This document shows, one piece after another, positions 9,543 through 18,823 of a DNA stretch of 64,000 nt (the stretch's first letter is position 1; every line of letters begins with the position of its first letter). Position numbers and translations under genes: made by a program. The stretch comes from Pacificispira spongiicola (GTDB taxonomy: Bacteria; Pseudomonadota; Alphaproteobacteria; UBA8366; Aestuariispiraceae), in contig NZ_JABBNT010000005.1 in assembly GCF_012926505.1 (NCBI RefSeq), positions 248,001 through 312,000 on the forward strand, in the 5' to 3' direction. The notes below the pieces were generated by a model. It saw only the letters and a program-made list of their open reading frames with translations. It was not told where the DNA came from and ran no database searches.

Positions 9543-9622
9543 GGGGCGTCACCTCCTGCCCCTCATCATGACGGAGGAGCCGTTTCCACGCTACCCTTGG
9601 GCATACATTTGTCCGAAATGGT

Positions 9623-9659
9623 CCGACCCCGCCGATACGGACTGTCCCGGCGGGGTCGG
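9623..9659. other. Perfect 12-bp inverted repeat in an intergenic gap
   Basis: CCGACCCCGCCG at 9623-9634 and its exact reverse complement at 9648-9659 flank a 13-base spacer. It lies between the LysR stop (9762) and the methyltransferase start (9542). No T-run follows on either strand, so it is not a standard intrinsic terminator. It could end the aromatic operon as a stable RNA hairpin or bind a protein. The rest of the 219-base gap shows no convincing gene. Confidence 0.6.
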
Positions 9660-9761
9660 TGGGGGATCCGGGCCGCGGCCAGTACTGCCCGGTTGCCGCC
9701 CGCCTTGTGCCGGACTCTCGTGACGAAAATCGGTCGGGAATATGAAGACTGCGTGATGTGG

Positions 9762-11066
9762 CTATCTCTTCGCCAAGGCGTGCACCGGGGCGTGCGTCGG
9801 GACGATGAACCGGGGATCGACCCTTTTCGCAACGGACCGACGTAAGGCCGCGATGAAATCCTTCTGCAATCGGGTTTCCTCCCACCCTTTTCGGGTCGTC
9901 AGGCCGATTGTACGGGCCGTATCGGGCACGGGAAACTCGACCACGGCCAGGGCGCCGCTTTCCAATTCCCAGGACACCTGATGTTTCGACAGCAGGGTCA
10001 GGTAGTTTGACTCCTTCAGGATACCGCGGAGCGCGACCAGAGAGCCTGTTTCGATATAGCCCTCCCCGCCTCGGTTCAATCGCATGCTTTCGGACAACCG
10101 GTCGAAGATCGCACGGTTCGGCGTACCGGCGCGAGCCACAACCCACGGAAAGGCTGTCAGGTCCTCGGTCGTCGGTCGGCCGACACGCACCAAAGGATGA
10201 TCCGCGCGCGCTATGATCGACAATTCATCCTCGAACAACGGCAATTGCCGCAGGCCCTTCGGCAGCTCCTCCTCGCGTAAGGCCCCGATCAGCATGTCGA
10301 TGCGACCAATGGACAGCAGATGTGCCAAGGTATCGTAGGACCCATCCAATATTTCGACCCGCGCCCTGGGATAGGACGCGACGGCGTCGACCACCGCCGT
10401 AGGGACGATGCTGGTTCGCGCCAAAGGCAAGGTGCCGATCAGAAGCCGTCCGTCGAACAGACCGGCATGCTCGCGCAATTCTTCATGCGCCGTATCGATT
10501 TCGCGCAAGGCAAGGCTCGCCTTCGCGGCAACGAGGCTGCCTTCCGGCGTCAGGAAGATATTGCGATGACTGCCCTCAAACAGCGGAACGCCGCCGATCC
10601 GTTCTATTTCCCGGGCCGCACGTTGTACGGACGGTTCGGTTTGCGACAGATAGGACGCGGCGGCGGTGAAACTTCCCGTTTCCGAAAAGGCCTGCAAGGC
10701 GCGCAGATGCGTGATCGTCGCCCGGCTTTCAAGACGGTCGTAGGCGAGCCCCCGCGCCATGCGCGATTTCGCGGAAATCCGTTGCGTCGCTTCCCGGATA
10801 TGGTCCAACGCCCGCTGGCCCCGTCGGTTGACGATTTCCCCTTCCGGCGTTGCGCAGATACCGTTGCCCTGCCGTTCCAACAGTTTCACGCCGAATATGC
10901 GCTCCAGCTTCGCCAATGCCTGGGACGCCGCCGGTTGGGAAATATGGACGGCATCGGCCCCCAGGGAGATGGACTGAAGCCGTACCGCGGCCTCCAGAAG
11001 ACGGATATGCCGAAGATTGGGATAGCCGGGGGCGTCCCCCGGTTCGTCAGGCGAAGACAGTGCCAT
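9762..11066 (-). CDS. LysR-type regulator with two tandem HTH domains
   Basis: A 434-aa regulator, about 130 residues longer than ordinary LysR proteins. Residues about 17-80 form one LysR winged helix (SQPAASQALAKLE, then TPEGEIV). Residues about 116-178 form a second (FTAAASYLSQTEPSVQRAAREIE, then TPEGSLVAAK). An effector-binding domain follows from about 207. It is the last gene of the aromatic block and overlaps the GalD-type gene by 20 bases, so it is probably co-transcribed and controls the block. The inducer is likely an aromatic acid or pathway intermediate. The duplicated HTH is read directly from the sequence. Confidence 0.85.
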   Translation of the reverse strand: MALSSPDEPGDAPGYPNLRHIRLLEAAVRLQSISLGADAVHISQPAASQALAKLERIFGVKLLERQGNGICATPEGEIVNRRGQRALDHIREATQRISAKSRMARGLAYDRLESRATITHLRALQAFSETGSFTAAASYLSQTEPSVQRAAREIERIGGVPLFEGSHRNIFLTPEGSLVAAKASLALREIDTAHEELREHAGLFDGRLLIGTLPLARTSIVPTAVVDAVASYPRARVEILDGSYDTLAHLLSIGRIDMLIGALREEELPKGLRQLPLFEDELSIIARADHPLVRVGRPTTEDLTAFPWVVARAGTPNRAIFDRLSESMRLNRGGEGYIETGSLVALRGILKESNYLTLLSKHQVSWELESGALAVVEFPVPDTARTIGLTTRKGWEETRLQKDFIAALRRSVAKRVDPRFIVPTHAPVHALAKR

Positions 11067-12102
11067 CCATCAACTTCCTGGCGGTTCGTAGAACCCCGGC
11101 TTCCTCAACGGCACCGGACGGGTCGATCCGCGCTATCACCGAAAATTCTCCCGTCGGATGTTCGATCGACAGGGTTTTCGGGTTACCGTCCGGAACCTCG
11201 CAGATCTCCGCCGCCGGGCCTTCGGGCAACAGGCAGGCGGTGCCGACCGTAACAGCGCCCAGAACGCCGATCGCCTTGTGACAATGATGGGGAATGAAAC
11301 TGCGCGTCGAAATCGCCCCGCCCTGCCGCGCCGGACTGACCAGCGTCATTTTCGGAACCGATTTTGTCGTCACATCGCCTAAATTCATCAAAGGCCCGGC
11401 TTTCAGGCGGATCGCCTCCAGCTTTGCTTTCAATGCCGTGTTCTCGTCCAACGCATTGGGTGTTTCCGCGCCGGTCAGGCCGAAATCGGACGCGGCCAAG
11501 AGTACGCAGGGCATGCCGTTGTCGATCAGCGTCACCCGATACCCGTCGATCCGTTCCATCGCCCGCCCCGTCGGCAGCAGGGCACCGCATGTCGACCCCG
11601 CTGTTTCGCGAAAGACAATGGGGATCCCGGCCCCGGTTCCCGGCACGCCGTCGATCCGGGCCTCACCGTCATAGCGAACGATGCCTCCCGGCGTCGCCAC
11701 CGTCGCGACGGCAATCTGTCTGGTATTTTCCATGAAGATACGGACCGGCGTTTCATCGCCAGCCGGTGCGATCAGGCCCCGTTCTATGGCGAAGGGCCCG
11801 ACCCCGGCCAACAGATTCCCGCAATTCTGGGAGTCCGTCACCACGGGCTGATCCACGAAAACCTGAAGGAACAGGTAATCCACATCGATGCCGGGGCGGT
11901 CAGACTTTCGCACCACCGCGATTTTGGAGGTCAGCGGGTCCGCCCCGCCCATACCGTCGATCTGGCGGGGGTCCGGGGATCCCATGACCCGCAGCAGGAA
12001 GGCGTCACGCGCGACGGGGTCCGACGGTAAATCGTCGGCAAGGAAATATCCTCCTTTCGACGTTCCGCCCCGCATCCACATCGCGCGCACACCATCAGAC
12101 AT
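11047..12102 (-). CDS. 4-oxalomesaconate tautomerase (GalD/PrpF family)
   Basis: A 351-aa PrpF-family protein with the diaminopimelate-epimerase-like double fold. The opening [11 protein letters not shown] and the block [12 protein letters not shown] are PrpF/GalD hallmarks. In Pseudomonas putida GalD interconverts keto and enol forms of 4-oxalomesaconate; LigU of Sphingobium acts on the same intermediate. It sits beside aldolase and hydratase genes of the same route, overlapping the aldolase by 8 bases. A methylaconitate isomerase is the alternative, made unlikely by the neighbours. Confidence 0.85.
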   Translation of the reverse strand: MSDGVRAMWMRGGTSKGGYFLADDLPSDPVARDAFLLRVMGSPDPRQIDGMGGADPLTSKIAVVRKSDRPGIDVDYLFLQVFVDQPVVTDSQNCGNLLAGVGPFAIERGLIAPAGDETPVRIFMENTRQIAVATVATPGGIVRYDGEARIDGVPGTGAGIPIVFRETAGSTCGALLPTGRAMERIDGYRVTLIDNGMPCVLLAASDFGLTGAETPNALDENTALKAKLEAIRLKAGPLMNLGDVTTKSVPKMTLVSPARQGGAISTRSFIPHHCHKAIGVLGAVTVGTACLLPEGPAAEICEVPDGNPKTLSIEHPTGEFSVIARIDPSGAVEEAGVLRTARKLMDGTVFA

Positions 12103-12769
12103 ATTTCAGTCCCTTTTCGGCCAGACGACCGCGCATGTCATAAATATCGAGACCCAATTCCCCAGCGGCGAGGCGCTTGCGCTTCTCCTCTTCCTTCTCC
12201 AGGCGGGATTGGGCGGCGGCAAGGACGCTTTCCGCCTCCTCCCGCGCGACGACGCAGACGCCGTCATCGTCGGCGACGATGATATCGCCGGGCCGAATGT
12301 AGGCCCCGGCACAGACGACAGGCACGTTCACGGACCCGACGGTTTCCTTCACCGTGCCCTGCGCGAACACGGCCTTGGACCAGACAGGGAAGTCCATTGC
12401 CGTCAAGTCGCGCACATCGCGCACCCCGGCATCGATAATCAGGCCCAGCCCACCCCGTGCCGTCATCGACGTCGCCAGCAGATCGCCGAAATAGCCGTCC
12501 TCGCACGGCGATGTCGGGGCGAGGACGAGGATATCCCCCGCCCGGACCTGTTCGATGGCCACATGGACCATCCAATTGTCGCCCGGCGGCGCGGATATCG
12601 TGACGGCGGAGGCCCCGACCTGCGCCCCGGCATAGATCGGCCGCATATAGGACGCCAACAGCCCCTTTCGGCCTTGTGCCTCATGCACGGTCGCGACACC
12701 GCATTCGCCCAACGCCTTTACGACCGCCGGGTCGGCTCGCTCAATATTCTGGACGACGACGCCTGCCAT
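12095..12769 (-). CDS. 4-carboxy-4-hydroxy-2-oxoadipate aldolase (LigK/GalC type)
   Basis: A 224-aa RraA-fold class II aldolase that splits 4-carboxy-4-hydroxy-2-oxoadipate into pyruvate and oxaloacetate. The start at 12769 follows AGGAAACGGTT; a longer in-frame extension upstream is not used. The metal and pyruvate site is visible as GYFGDLLA (about 92-99) and DAGVRDVRD, with Arg117 and Asp118. The C-terminus is charged and helical as in LigK. It lies 10 bases after the GalB-type hydratase gene, the enzyme that supplies its substrate. Confidence 0.9.
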   Translation of the reverse strand: MAGVVVQNIERADPAVVKALGECGVATVHEAQGRKGLLASYMRPIYAGAQVGASAVTISAPPGDNWMVHVAIEQVRAGDILVLAPTSPCEDGYFGDLLATSMTARGGLGLIIDAGVRDVRDLTAMDFPVWSKAVFAQGTVKETVGSVNVPVVCAGAYIRPGDIIVADDDGVCVVAREEAESVLAAAQSRLEKEEEKRKRLAAGELGLDIYDMRGRLAEKGLKYV

Positions 12770-12779
12770 AACCGTTTCC

Positions 12780-13514
12780 TCAGCCCAGCGTGTCAACGGT
12801 GCGCGGGAAGACCGACTGGAACCCTTCGGCATAGCGGCAGTCGCGCCCGCCCGCCTGCCCGCCTGAATTGCGGCGGAAATGGTTGCCCCGGTTTTCGGCG
12901 ACATTCTTGTAGTAGGCCCACAGATGCTCCTGCCCCTGCATCGCCTGGATCGCCGCCCATTTCTTTTCCCAAACCGGGGTAATGTCGAGGAAGACATCCG
13001 GTTTCCATTGCATCTGTTCCGTCTGATGCGGTTCGAACAGGTACAACTGCGGTGCGCCCAAAACTTTCTGCCCCGGATTGTGGCCCCAAGCCTGCGCGAT
13101 CATTCGGCATTCCATCGCCATCTTGGTCGCATAGGCATGATCCGTATTGTAGGGATCGTAATGCGAATGGCTGAACATGAAATCCGGTTGGACCTCCCGA
13201 ATAATATCGACCAGGGCGAATTTCGCGTCCTTGTCCATCTCAAGCGGATAATCGCCCAAATCCATGAAGCGGATGTCATGCGCGTTCAGGGCCTCCGCCG
13301 CGGTTTCGGCCTCCTTGCGGCGGGCGGATTTGACGCCGTCCAGCGTCATACCTTCCTGCTTCCACAGTTTCGCGCTTTCGCCACGTTCGCCATAGGATAG
13401 GCAGACGATGGTAACGTCATATCCCTGTTCCTGATGCAGGGCGATCGCCCCGCCGCACCGCCAGACGAAATCGGCGGAATGCGCGCTGATCACCAATGCC
13501 GTCTTGTTCGCCAT
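12780..13514 (-). CDS. 4-oxalomesaconate hydratase, PIG-L/LmbE family (GalB type)
   Basis: A 244-aa PIG-L family metalloprotein. The start at 13514 is preceded by AGAGGAG. The metal-site motifs are AHSADF (residues 11-16) and [11 protein letters not shown] (116-126). In P. putida the PIG-L family protein GalB hydrates 4-oxalomesaconate in gallate catabolism, and the GalD and LigK-type neighbours support that role. The other known hydratase family, LigJ, is an amidohydrolase and is not used here. If taken out of context this could be called an N-acetylglucosaminyl deacetylase. Confidence 0.82.
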   Translation of the reverse strand: MANKTALVISAHSADFVWRCGGAIALHQEQGYDVTIVCLSYGERGESAKLWKQEGMTLDGVKSARRKEAETAAEALNAHDIRFMDLGDYPLEMDKDAKFALVDIIREVQPDFMFSHSHYDPYNTDHAYATKMAMECRMIAQAWGHNPGQKVLGAPQLYLFEPHQTEQMQWKPDVFLDITPVWEKKWAAIQAMQGQEHLWAYYKNVAENRGNHFRRNSGGQAGGRDCRYAEGFQSVFPRTVDTLG

Positions 13515-13546
13515 GATATGGCTCCTCTCTCGATAAATCCGTTTGC

Positions 13547-13861
13547 TCAACGCTGCGTCATCGGGTCGATCCGACCCGCCTGAAACCCGTCCGCCAACCG
13601 TGTGAATTCGACCGATCGAACGATGCCACCCAGTGCAAATGGGTCATTGTTCGCAAAGGCTTCCGCCTTCTCCAGACTATCCGCTTCCAAGATGCCGAAA
13701 TTGCCGATACCCGTGCCGTCACCGTCCCACAGTGCACTACCGGTCAGGACCGTCGCCAAGCCGTCGCCACCGGACTTGACCCAGTCGCGGTGCTTGGGGC
13801 GCAGTTCGTCACGCAGGGCGTCGACATCCGCGTTGTGATGGCAAATCATCAGAAAAAACAT
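13547..13861 (-). CDS. YciI-like protein
   Basis: A 104-aa dimeric alpha-beta barrel protein of the YCII family. It begins MFFLMICHHNADV and contains ADSLEKAEAFANNDPF, the usual pattern around the conserved Asp. YciI proteins are small and some act as dehydrochlorinase or muconolactone-isomerase-like enzymes, so it might process a ring-cleavage product. Its start overlaps the ligB-type stop by one base (TGATG), which indicates translational coupling. The exact function is unknown. Confidence 0.75.
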   Translation of the reverse strand: MFFLMICHHNADVDALRDELRPKHRDWVKSGGDGLATVLTGSALWDGDGTGIGNFGILEADSLEKAEAFANNDPFALGGIVRSVEFTRLADGFQAGRIDPMTQR

Positions 13862-14709
13862 CAGGCTGCGTCCTCATTCTCCAGAACGATCATGCCCGCG
13901 CCGGTCATCGATGCCGGGGCGAAATAGTGCTTATGCAGCGTCTTCACACGCGCATCCATGGCACCGCGCATGACCAGCCACATGATCAATTCCGCGCCTT
14001 CCGACCCGAAGGTTTCGACGTAATCCTCGCGCGACATGGATCGGTACTTTTCCGGATTGGGACCGATTTCATCCAACCAGGCCCGGTCCGCCTCCCGGTT
14101 CAGAAAACCCGCCCGCGTCCCTTGCAGTTGATGCGACAGGCCGCCGGTGCCCAGGATCACGATGCGGTCGTCCGTCAGCCAGCTTTCGATGCTCCGGCGC
14201 AAGACGCGACCCAAATCCCACATACGCTGCGGCGTCGGGATCGGATATTGGATGGTGTTGACGAAGATCGGCACGATCTTGACCGGCCAAGCATCCGGGC
14301 GGCCGAAGAACAGTTCCATAGGAACTTGCAATCCGTGGTCGACATCGATTTCCCGACAGACCAGCGGGTCGAAATGGTTTTCCACCAGTTGATCCACGAA
14401 ATGCCAGGAAAAGGCGGATGCGCCTTCGAAATCCGGCACCGCGCGCGGGCCCCAGCCTTCGTCGATCGGCTTATAGCGATCCGCGACGCCGACGGCCAAT
14501 GTCGGCACGCGATCCAGGAAGAAGGCGTTGCCGTGATCGTTGAAGATGACGACGGCAATATCCGGCTTGTGATCCGCCATCCATTTCTGCGCCGGGATAT
14601 AGCCGTCGAAGAACGGCTTCCAATCCGGCGTGTCGCGCAGCCCCCTATCCAGGGCGACGCCGATGGACGGGACATGGCTGGTCCCCAATCCGCCGATCAA
14701 TTCAGCCAT
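13861..14709 (-). CDS. ligB: Protocatechuate/gallate 4,5-dioxygenase beta (catalytic) subunit
   Basis: A 282-aa class III extradiol dioxygenase that opens the ring of protocatechuate or a gallate-like acid with O2 at a non-haem Fe(II). Expected ligands and catalytic residues are present: His12 (LGTSH), His59 (FNDHGN), His125 (VDHGLQ), His193 (LSHQ) and Glu240 (GAELIMW), which align with LigB of Sphingobium. The ATG at 14709 overlaps the alpha subunit by 8 bases. Here the subunits are separate, as in LigAB, whereas gallate dioxygenases GalA and DesB are fused. Separate subunits slightly favour protocatechuate, but missing ligC and ligI favour gallate. Confidence 0.92.
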   Translation of the reverse strand: MAELIGGLGTSHVPSIGVALDRGLRDTPDWKPFFDGYIPAQKWMADHKPDIAVVIFNDHGNAFFLDRVPTLAVGVADRYKPIDEGWGPRAVPDFEGASAFSWHFVDQLVENHFDPLVCREIDVDHGLQVPMELFFGRPDAWPVKIVPIFVNTIQYPIPTPQRMWDLGRVLRRSIESWLTDDRIVILGTGGLSHQLQGTRAGFLNREADRAWLDEIGPNPEKYRSMSREDYVETFGSEGAELIMWLVMRGAMDARVKTLHKHYFAPASMTGAGMIVLENEDAA

Positions 14710-15046
14710 GGCGCACCTTCCCCAAGCGTCCGTAGACGAAGTCGTCATGAGACATCCCGGCCTGGGCCGCGCCGATCGCCGTTATCGGCACCGGGTCGAT
14801 GGCGGAAATCTTCAGGATGAAGAACAGATTGCCGCCCAGCCGCACCATGGCTTCCCAGTCGCGGTCCATGACGGCGCGCTTCTGGTCGGCGCTCAGGCCA
14901 TAGCGATCCAGGAAGGCTTCCTCATCGGCCTTGAACGCTTCCCTGTTTTCCGCTTGGCACAGGGACATGGCCATCTTGTTCAGCGGATAGCCGATATCGC
15001 CATGGGAACGGACGAATAGCGGCGTTTCTGGAATTTGGTCGCTCAT
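14702..15046 (-). CDS. ligA: Protocatechuate/gallate 4,5-dioxygenase alpha subunit
   Basis: A 114-aa all-helical protein of the LigA family, which covers the active site of the LigB subunit. The pattern LCQAENREAFKADEEAFLDRYGLSADQKRAV and the later DWEAMVRLGGNLFF are typical. It has no activity alone. It precedes ligB with an 8-base overlap and follows the alpha/beta hydrolase gene after 9 bases. The length is close to Sphingobium LigA. Confidence 0.92.
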   Translation of the reverse strand: MSDQIPETPLFVRSHGDIGYPLNKMAMSLCQAENREAFKADEEAFLDRYGLSADQKRAVMDRDWEAMVRLGGNLFFILKISAIDPVPITAIGAAQAGMSHDDFVYGRLGKVRHG

Positions 15047-15055
15047 GATCCGCCC

Positions 15056-15766
15056 TTAAGCCACTTTTGCCTTTTCGGCCCATTCGGCCAGGAGTTCCGC
15101 GACGACCTCCGGCCGTTCGACCGGCGCGAAATGGCCGGCATCCTCAACGATCCGCAGTTCCGCATGCGGCAGCAAGCGCAACATGTCTTCATGCTGGGAC
15201 ACCGGGCTCCACTGATCCTGTCGCCCGACGATCAGCAGCACCGGGCACTGCAGCGTGGCGATGTAGGAGGACGCGTCCGGTCGATCGACCAAGGCCTTGA
15301 TTTGGCGTTCGTGCAGATCGGCATCCATCCGTTCCACCATCGCCGTCAATTCCGCCATCAGCGCCGTATCGCCGTGGCGTGCCTCGTTCACCATGCCCGG
15401 CAGCCACCGGGCGGCCAGCGCGGTCATGCCCTCGCGATGGGCAAAATCGACAATTTCCTGACGGCGGGCGGGCTCGCCTTCTTTTAACGGATGCATGCCG
15501 GTGTCCAGTAAGGCCATGCTGCGCACCCGGTCCGGCGCGATCCGCGCCATTTCCATCGCGACCCGCGCGCCCATGGAATGCCCCGCGACAAGCAACATCC
15601 CCGGATGCCGATCCAGCAGGTCTTCCGCCATGCGCGTCAGGTTGTCCCCCTTGGACAGGTCCGCGACATGCAGGTCAAAACTCCCCGACAGCCGCTGAAC
15701 AACGGCCTGCCAGACGATGCCGTCGCACAACAGGCCGGGAATTAGGATCAGGGTCGGCTTCGTCAT
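15056..15766 (-). CDS. Alpha/beta hydrolase
   Basis: A 236-aa alpha/beta hydrolase. The oxyanion region is LIPGLLCDG, the nucleophile elbow is AGHSMGA (Ser near residue 64), the acid lies near GRQDQWSP and the His is in DAGHFAP. The triad is complete, so it is an active esterase, lactonase or similar. Within an aromatic cluster that lacks a LigI lactonase it may open a lactone such as 2-pyrone-4,6-dicarboxylate or hydrolyse an ester of the imported acid; this is inference. The start at 15766 lies 2 bases after the TRAP gene. Confidence 0.8.
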   Translation of the reverse strand: MTKPTLILIPGLLCDGIVWQAVVQRLSGSFDLHVADLSKGDNLTRMAEDLLDRHPGMLLVAGHSMGARVAMEMARIAPDRVRSMALLDTGMHPLKEGEPARRQEIVDFAHREGMTALAARWLPGMVNEARHGDTALMAELTAMVERMDADLHERQIKALVDRPDASSYIATLQCPVLLIVGRQDQWSPVSQHEDMLRLLPHAELRIVEDAGHFAPVERPEVVAELLAEWAEKAKVA

Positions 15767-15768
15767 GA

Positions 15769-17076
15769 TTACGATCCGATCATGGTATTGGGCAGGAACA
15801 ACGCGATGGACGGGAACAGCGTCAGGATCAGCACCGCGACCACCATGGCCAGCATGAACGGCGCCACCCCACGGAAGATTTCCCCGATCGGGACATTCGG
15901 TGCGACGGATTTCACGATGAAGACATTGACCCCGACCGGCGGTGTAATCAGCCCCATCTCCAACGTCAGGACAACGACGACGCCGAACCAGACCGGATCG
16001 AAACCCAATGCCGTGATAACCGGGAAGAAGATCGGCATGGTCAGCACCAGCATCGCGAACCCTTCCAGGAAGCATCCCAGAACCAGATAGGCGCACAAGA
16101 TCAGCGCCAGAATTCCGTAGCGCCCGATATCCAGGTTGGTCAGCGCCTCCCCGACGAAGGTCGGCAGATGGCTGAGCGCCAGAAACGGCCCGATCACATG
16201 TGCCGCGATCAGAATCAACATCACCGTCGCCGTCGTCGCGATGGAATCCTTCACCGCCGTCAGGAAGCCTTTCAGCGTCAAGGTGCGCCCGATAACGCCC
16301 CCCAGGATGGCCAGTCCCGCCCCGACCGCCGCGGCTTCGACCGGCGAAAACAGGCCGAAATAGATACCGCCGATGGTCAGGACGATGATCGACAGGATCG
16401 GCAAGGCACCGACGATGGATTCCGCCTTGCGCCGCCACGTGGTTTTCGGCCCCTTCGGACCCAGGGAGGGCTTGACGGTCGTTAGAATGGAAATCGCGAT
16501 GACGAACAGCACCGTCAGCATCAACCCCGGCAGCACACCCGCCAGGAACAACCGCCCGATGGATTCCCGCGTCAGGATGGCGTAGAGCACGAAACCGGTG
16601 GATGGCGGGATCAGGATACCCAGCGTTCCCCCGGCGGCGACGGCCCCCGTCGACAGGCGCGGCGCATAGTTGAACCGGTCCATTTCCGACAGCGACACCC
16701 GCCCCATGGTCAGGGCGGAGGCGACGGAAGACCCGGACAAGGCGGCGAAACCGGCACAACCGACAACGGTCGCGGAGGCCAAACCGCCACGGATCGACCC
16801 GATCCAGGCATAGGCCGCATCATAGAGTGCGCGGCTCATCCTGGATTCCGTCGCGATATTCCCCATCAGGATGAACAAGGGGATGACGACCAGTTCCGCA
16901 TTCGACGCAAGGCTGAACGTTTCGGACGACAGAACAGACAATGCCTGTGCGGGCCCGTTCAAGATCATCAACCCGCCGAGACCGACCGCAAACATGGCGA
17001 AAGCCACGGGGATGCGGATGGCCAACAGAACCAGCAATACGGCCAATCCCAGAAAACCGATGGCAACGGTGCTCAT
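15769..17076 (-). CDS. TRAP transporter large permease (DctM family)
   Basis: A 435-aa integral membrane protein with about 12 hydrophobic segments. It forms the cation-coupled translocation channel of a TRAP uptake system. Family motifs include GCAGFAALSGSSVASA, LGILIPPSTGFVLYA and the C-terminal LITPPVGVNVFIVKS. It overlaps the small permease gene by 4 bases (ATGA). The position between binding protein and dioxygenase genes implies that it imports the aromatic acid, rather than a C4-dicarboxylate. Confidence 0.93.
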   Translation of the reverse strand: MSTVAIGFLGLAVLLVLLAIRIPVAFAMFAVGLGGLMILNGPAQALSVLSSETFSLASNAELVVIPLFILMGNIATESRMSRALYDAAYAWIGSIRGGLASATVVGCAGFAALSGSSVASALTMGRVSLSEMDRFNYAPRLSTGAVAAGGTLGILIPPSTGFVLYAILTRESIGRLFLAGVLPGLMLTVLFVIAISILTTVKPSLGPKGPKTTWRRKAESIVGALPILSIIVLTIGGIYFGLFSPVEAAAVGAGLAILGGVIGRTLTLKGFLTAVKDSIATTATVMLILIAAHVIGPFLALSHLPTFVGEALTNLDIGRYGILALILCAYLVLGCFLEGFAMLVLTMPIFFPVITALGFDPVWFGVVVVLTLEMGLITPPVGVNVFIVKSVAPNVPIGEIFRGVAPFMLAMVVAVLILTLFPSIALFLPNTMIGS

Positions 17077-17579
17077 GTATGGGCGCTTTCAGAAGCGGCG
17101 CCATTATTCAGGGCGGCGCGTAAACCGCGCGCGAACATCGCAATACTTGTGATGGCGCTGAGCACGACCACCCCGTATTGGAAGGGCGCACGCGGCAGGA
17201 AAAGGATGTTTGTTGCACGGTTCAACATGACGGACAGCTTCGACGCTTCCCATGTCTGCCACGCAATCAGACCGAATATTAAGGCCCCCGTCAGGCATCC
17301 CAGAACCACGAAAATCTTGTTCAGGCGCGGCGAATAGAAATGTTCCAGCAGATCGACCGTCACATGGCCGCCCCGCCGGTCGACAAAGGCCATGCCCCCG
17401 AAGACGACGAGCAGCGCGGACATCTCCACCAAGTCCTGCACGCCGTAAAGAGGGCTGCCCAAGGCGCGGCCCACGACATCGGTCAGGATCACCCCGGTCA
17501 CGAATACCAGCGCGAGGCCCCCCAGGATTGCGGACAGGTCCACCAATCCGTCGATCGCCTTTCGCAACAGCATGATCAT
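17073..17579 (-). CDS. TRAP transporter small permease (DctQ family)
   Basis: A 168-aa protein with four predicted membrane helices and the DctQ pattern VEMSALLVVFGGMAFVDRRGGHV. It pairs with the large permease and is needed for function. A second ATG two codons later (17573) is equally possible. It begins 37 bases after the binding protein stop and overlaps the next gene by 4 bases. Confidence 0.9.
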   Translation of the reverse strand: MIMLLRKAIDGLVDLSAILGGLALVFVTGVILTDVVGRALGSPLYGVQDLVEMSALLVVFGGMAFVDRRGGHVTVDLLEHFYSPRLNKIFVVLGCLTGALIFGLIAWQTWEASKLSVMLNRATNILFLPRAPFQYGVVVLSAITSIAMFARGLRAALNNGAASESAHT

Positions 17580-17616
17580 GTCCCGTGTCTCCCAACCGAT
17601 GCCGCGACCCGGCGGC

Positions 17617-18654
17617 TTACATGCCGCCCTGCATCGCCTTCTTCACGGCGGAGGCCGGCAGCCCCTGCGCGTCCAACGCGGCAATCGCCTTGTCGGTCAC
17701 CGCATAGGTGATCTCGTTGAACGGCGCGGCTTCCTCCTCACTCAAGGAGATCACCGTCTTGTTCGGGTCGGCCTTCAAGTCTTCCATCATCTTTTTGGCC
17801 ACGGCGTTCCAGTTGTCTTCACCGGACTTGGACAGGCCAATGCCGCTATGCGCATCGACAGCCGCCTTTTCCGCGTCGCTCAGCGACTGGTACTTGGCTT
17901 CGTTCATCACGACGTAGAACAGGATGTTCCCGAGATTGGCGCCTTCGGTATAGACATTCGCCACCTCGTTCAGGCGGAAATCGCGGATGGCGCTGGAGCC
18001 GGTCAGGATCCCGTCGATCAGCCCGGTATCGAGCGCGTTATACATCTGCGGCGCGGGCATCTGCACCGGGATCGCGCCCAGGGCCTCGATCAGCTGACCC
18101 GGAACAGAGCCGGACACACGGATCTTCAAACCCTGCATATCGGCGACCGTGCGGATTTCCTTGCTTTTCATGATCAGGACGTTCGGTTCGCTGACCCACA
18201 AGGCGATCGGACGTGTCCCGGGGAACTCGCCTTTCAGATACTCGTCATAAACGCTCCAGACCTTCTCGTAGCCGAGGCCGGTGCTATCCACGACGCCCGG
18301 CATTTCCGCAATCATCGACAGCGGAAACTGCGAGGATGTGTAGCCCGCCAAGCCCCAAACGAGATCGGCGACACCGCTGACGGCACGGACATACTGTTCG
18401 ACCGGCCCTTTGCCCAGCTCCCCGCCCGGGAAAACCTGAACCTCAAGCTCCCCGCCCGTGTCTTTTTCGACACCGGTCTTGAACGGTTCGACAATGGCGC
18501 CGGTGAAGGTGTGTTGCGGCGGGACGAAATGCGCAAATTTCAGTGTTTCCGCACTGGCGGCACCCGGCGCGAAGGCCGCAACGGACAGCACGGCACCAAC
18601 CGCAATGGCGGCCGCGCGCGTGGAAAACGCATGGCTAATCGTGGACATCTTCAT
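17617..18654 (-). CDS. TRAP transporter substrate-binding protein (DctP family)
   Basis: A 345-aa periplasmic binding protein. The Sec signal peptide runs from MKMSTISHAF to an AASA-type cleavage site near residue 35, and the mature part begins ETLKFAHFVPP. The DctP core follows, with VWVSEPNVLIMKSKEIRTV and LKIRVSG containing the conserved Arg that anchors the substrate carboxylate. GAGGGAGGAAACC precedes the ATG. The genomic context points to a methoxylated or hydroxylated benzoate as ligand. A conserved upstream element (18824-18848) lies about 170 bases before the start. Confidence 0.92.
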   Translation of the reverse strand: MKMSTISHAFSTRAAAIAVGAVLSVAAFAPGAASAETLKFAHFVPPQHTFTGAIVEPFKTGVEKDTGGELEVQVFPGGELGKGPVEQYVRAVSGVADLVWGLAGYTSSQFPLSMIAEMPGVVDSTGLGYEKVWSVYDEYLKGEFPGTRPIALWVSEPNVLIMKSKEIRTVADMQGLKIRVSGSVPGQLIEALGAIPVQMPAPQMYNALDTGLIDGILTGSSAIRDFRLNEVANVYTEGANLGNILFYVVMNEAKYQSLSDAEKAAVDAHSGIGLSKSGEDNWNAVAKKMMEDLKADPNKTVISLSEEEAAPFNEITYAVTDKAIAALDAQGLPASAVKKAMQGGM

Positions 18655-18823
18655 TTTGGTTTCCTCCCTCGTCGGCGATCCGTGCCGCCGCTTTCTTTGG
18701 ACAATCGGTGAACGATGTTCTTATCGGTGCATTGCTTGACGAATGCTTGCCGCTGCATGGATGCAGTCGATTAAACAATAAAAACCTACTGAAGCGGCGT
18801 CCAATTCGACCCCCGGCAGGGAT

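Noticed and set aside
8026-10146. A 700-codon minus-strand frame across the gamma-glutamyltransferase, methyltransferase and LysR genes
   Set aside because: It covers three supported genes in another frame, is Arg-rich and low in recognisable folds, as is typical for high-GC shadow frames.
12780-13514. Annotating the PIG-L protein as a sugar deacetylase
   Set aside because: The position between ligK-type and ligB-type genes and the known PIG-L hydratase GalB make oxalomesaconate hydratase more likely.
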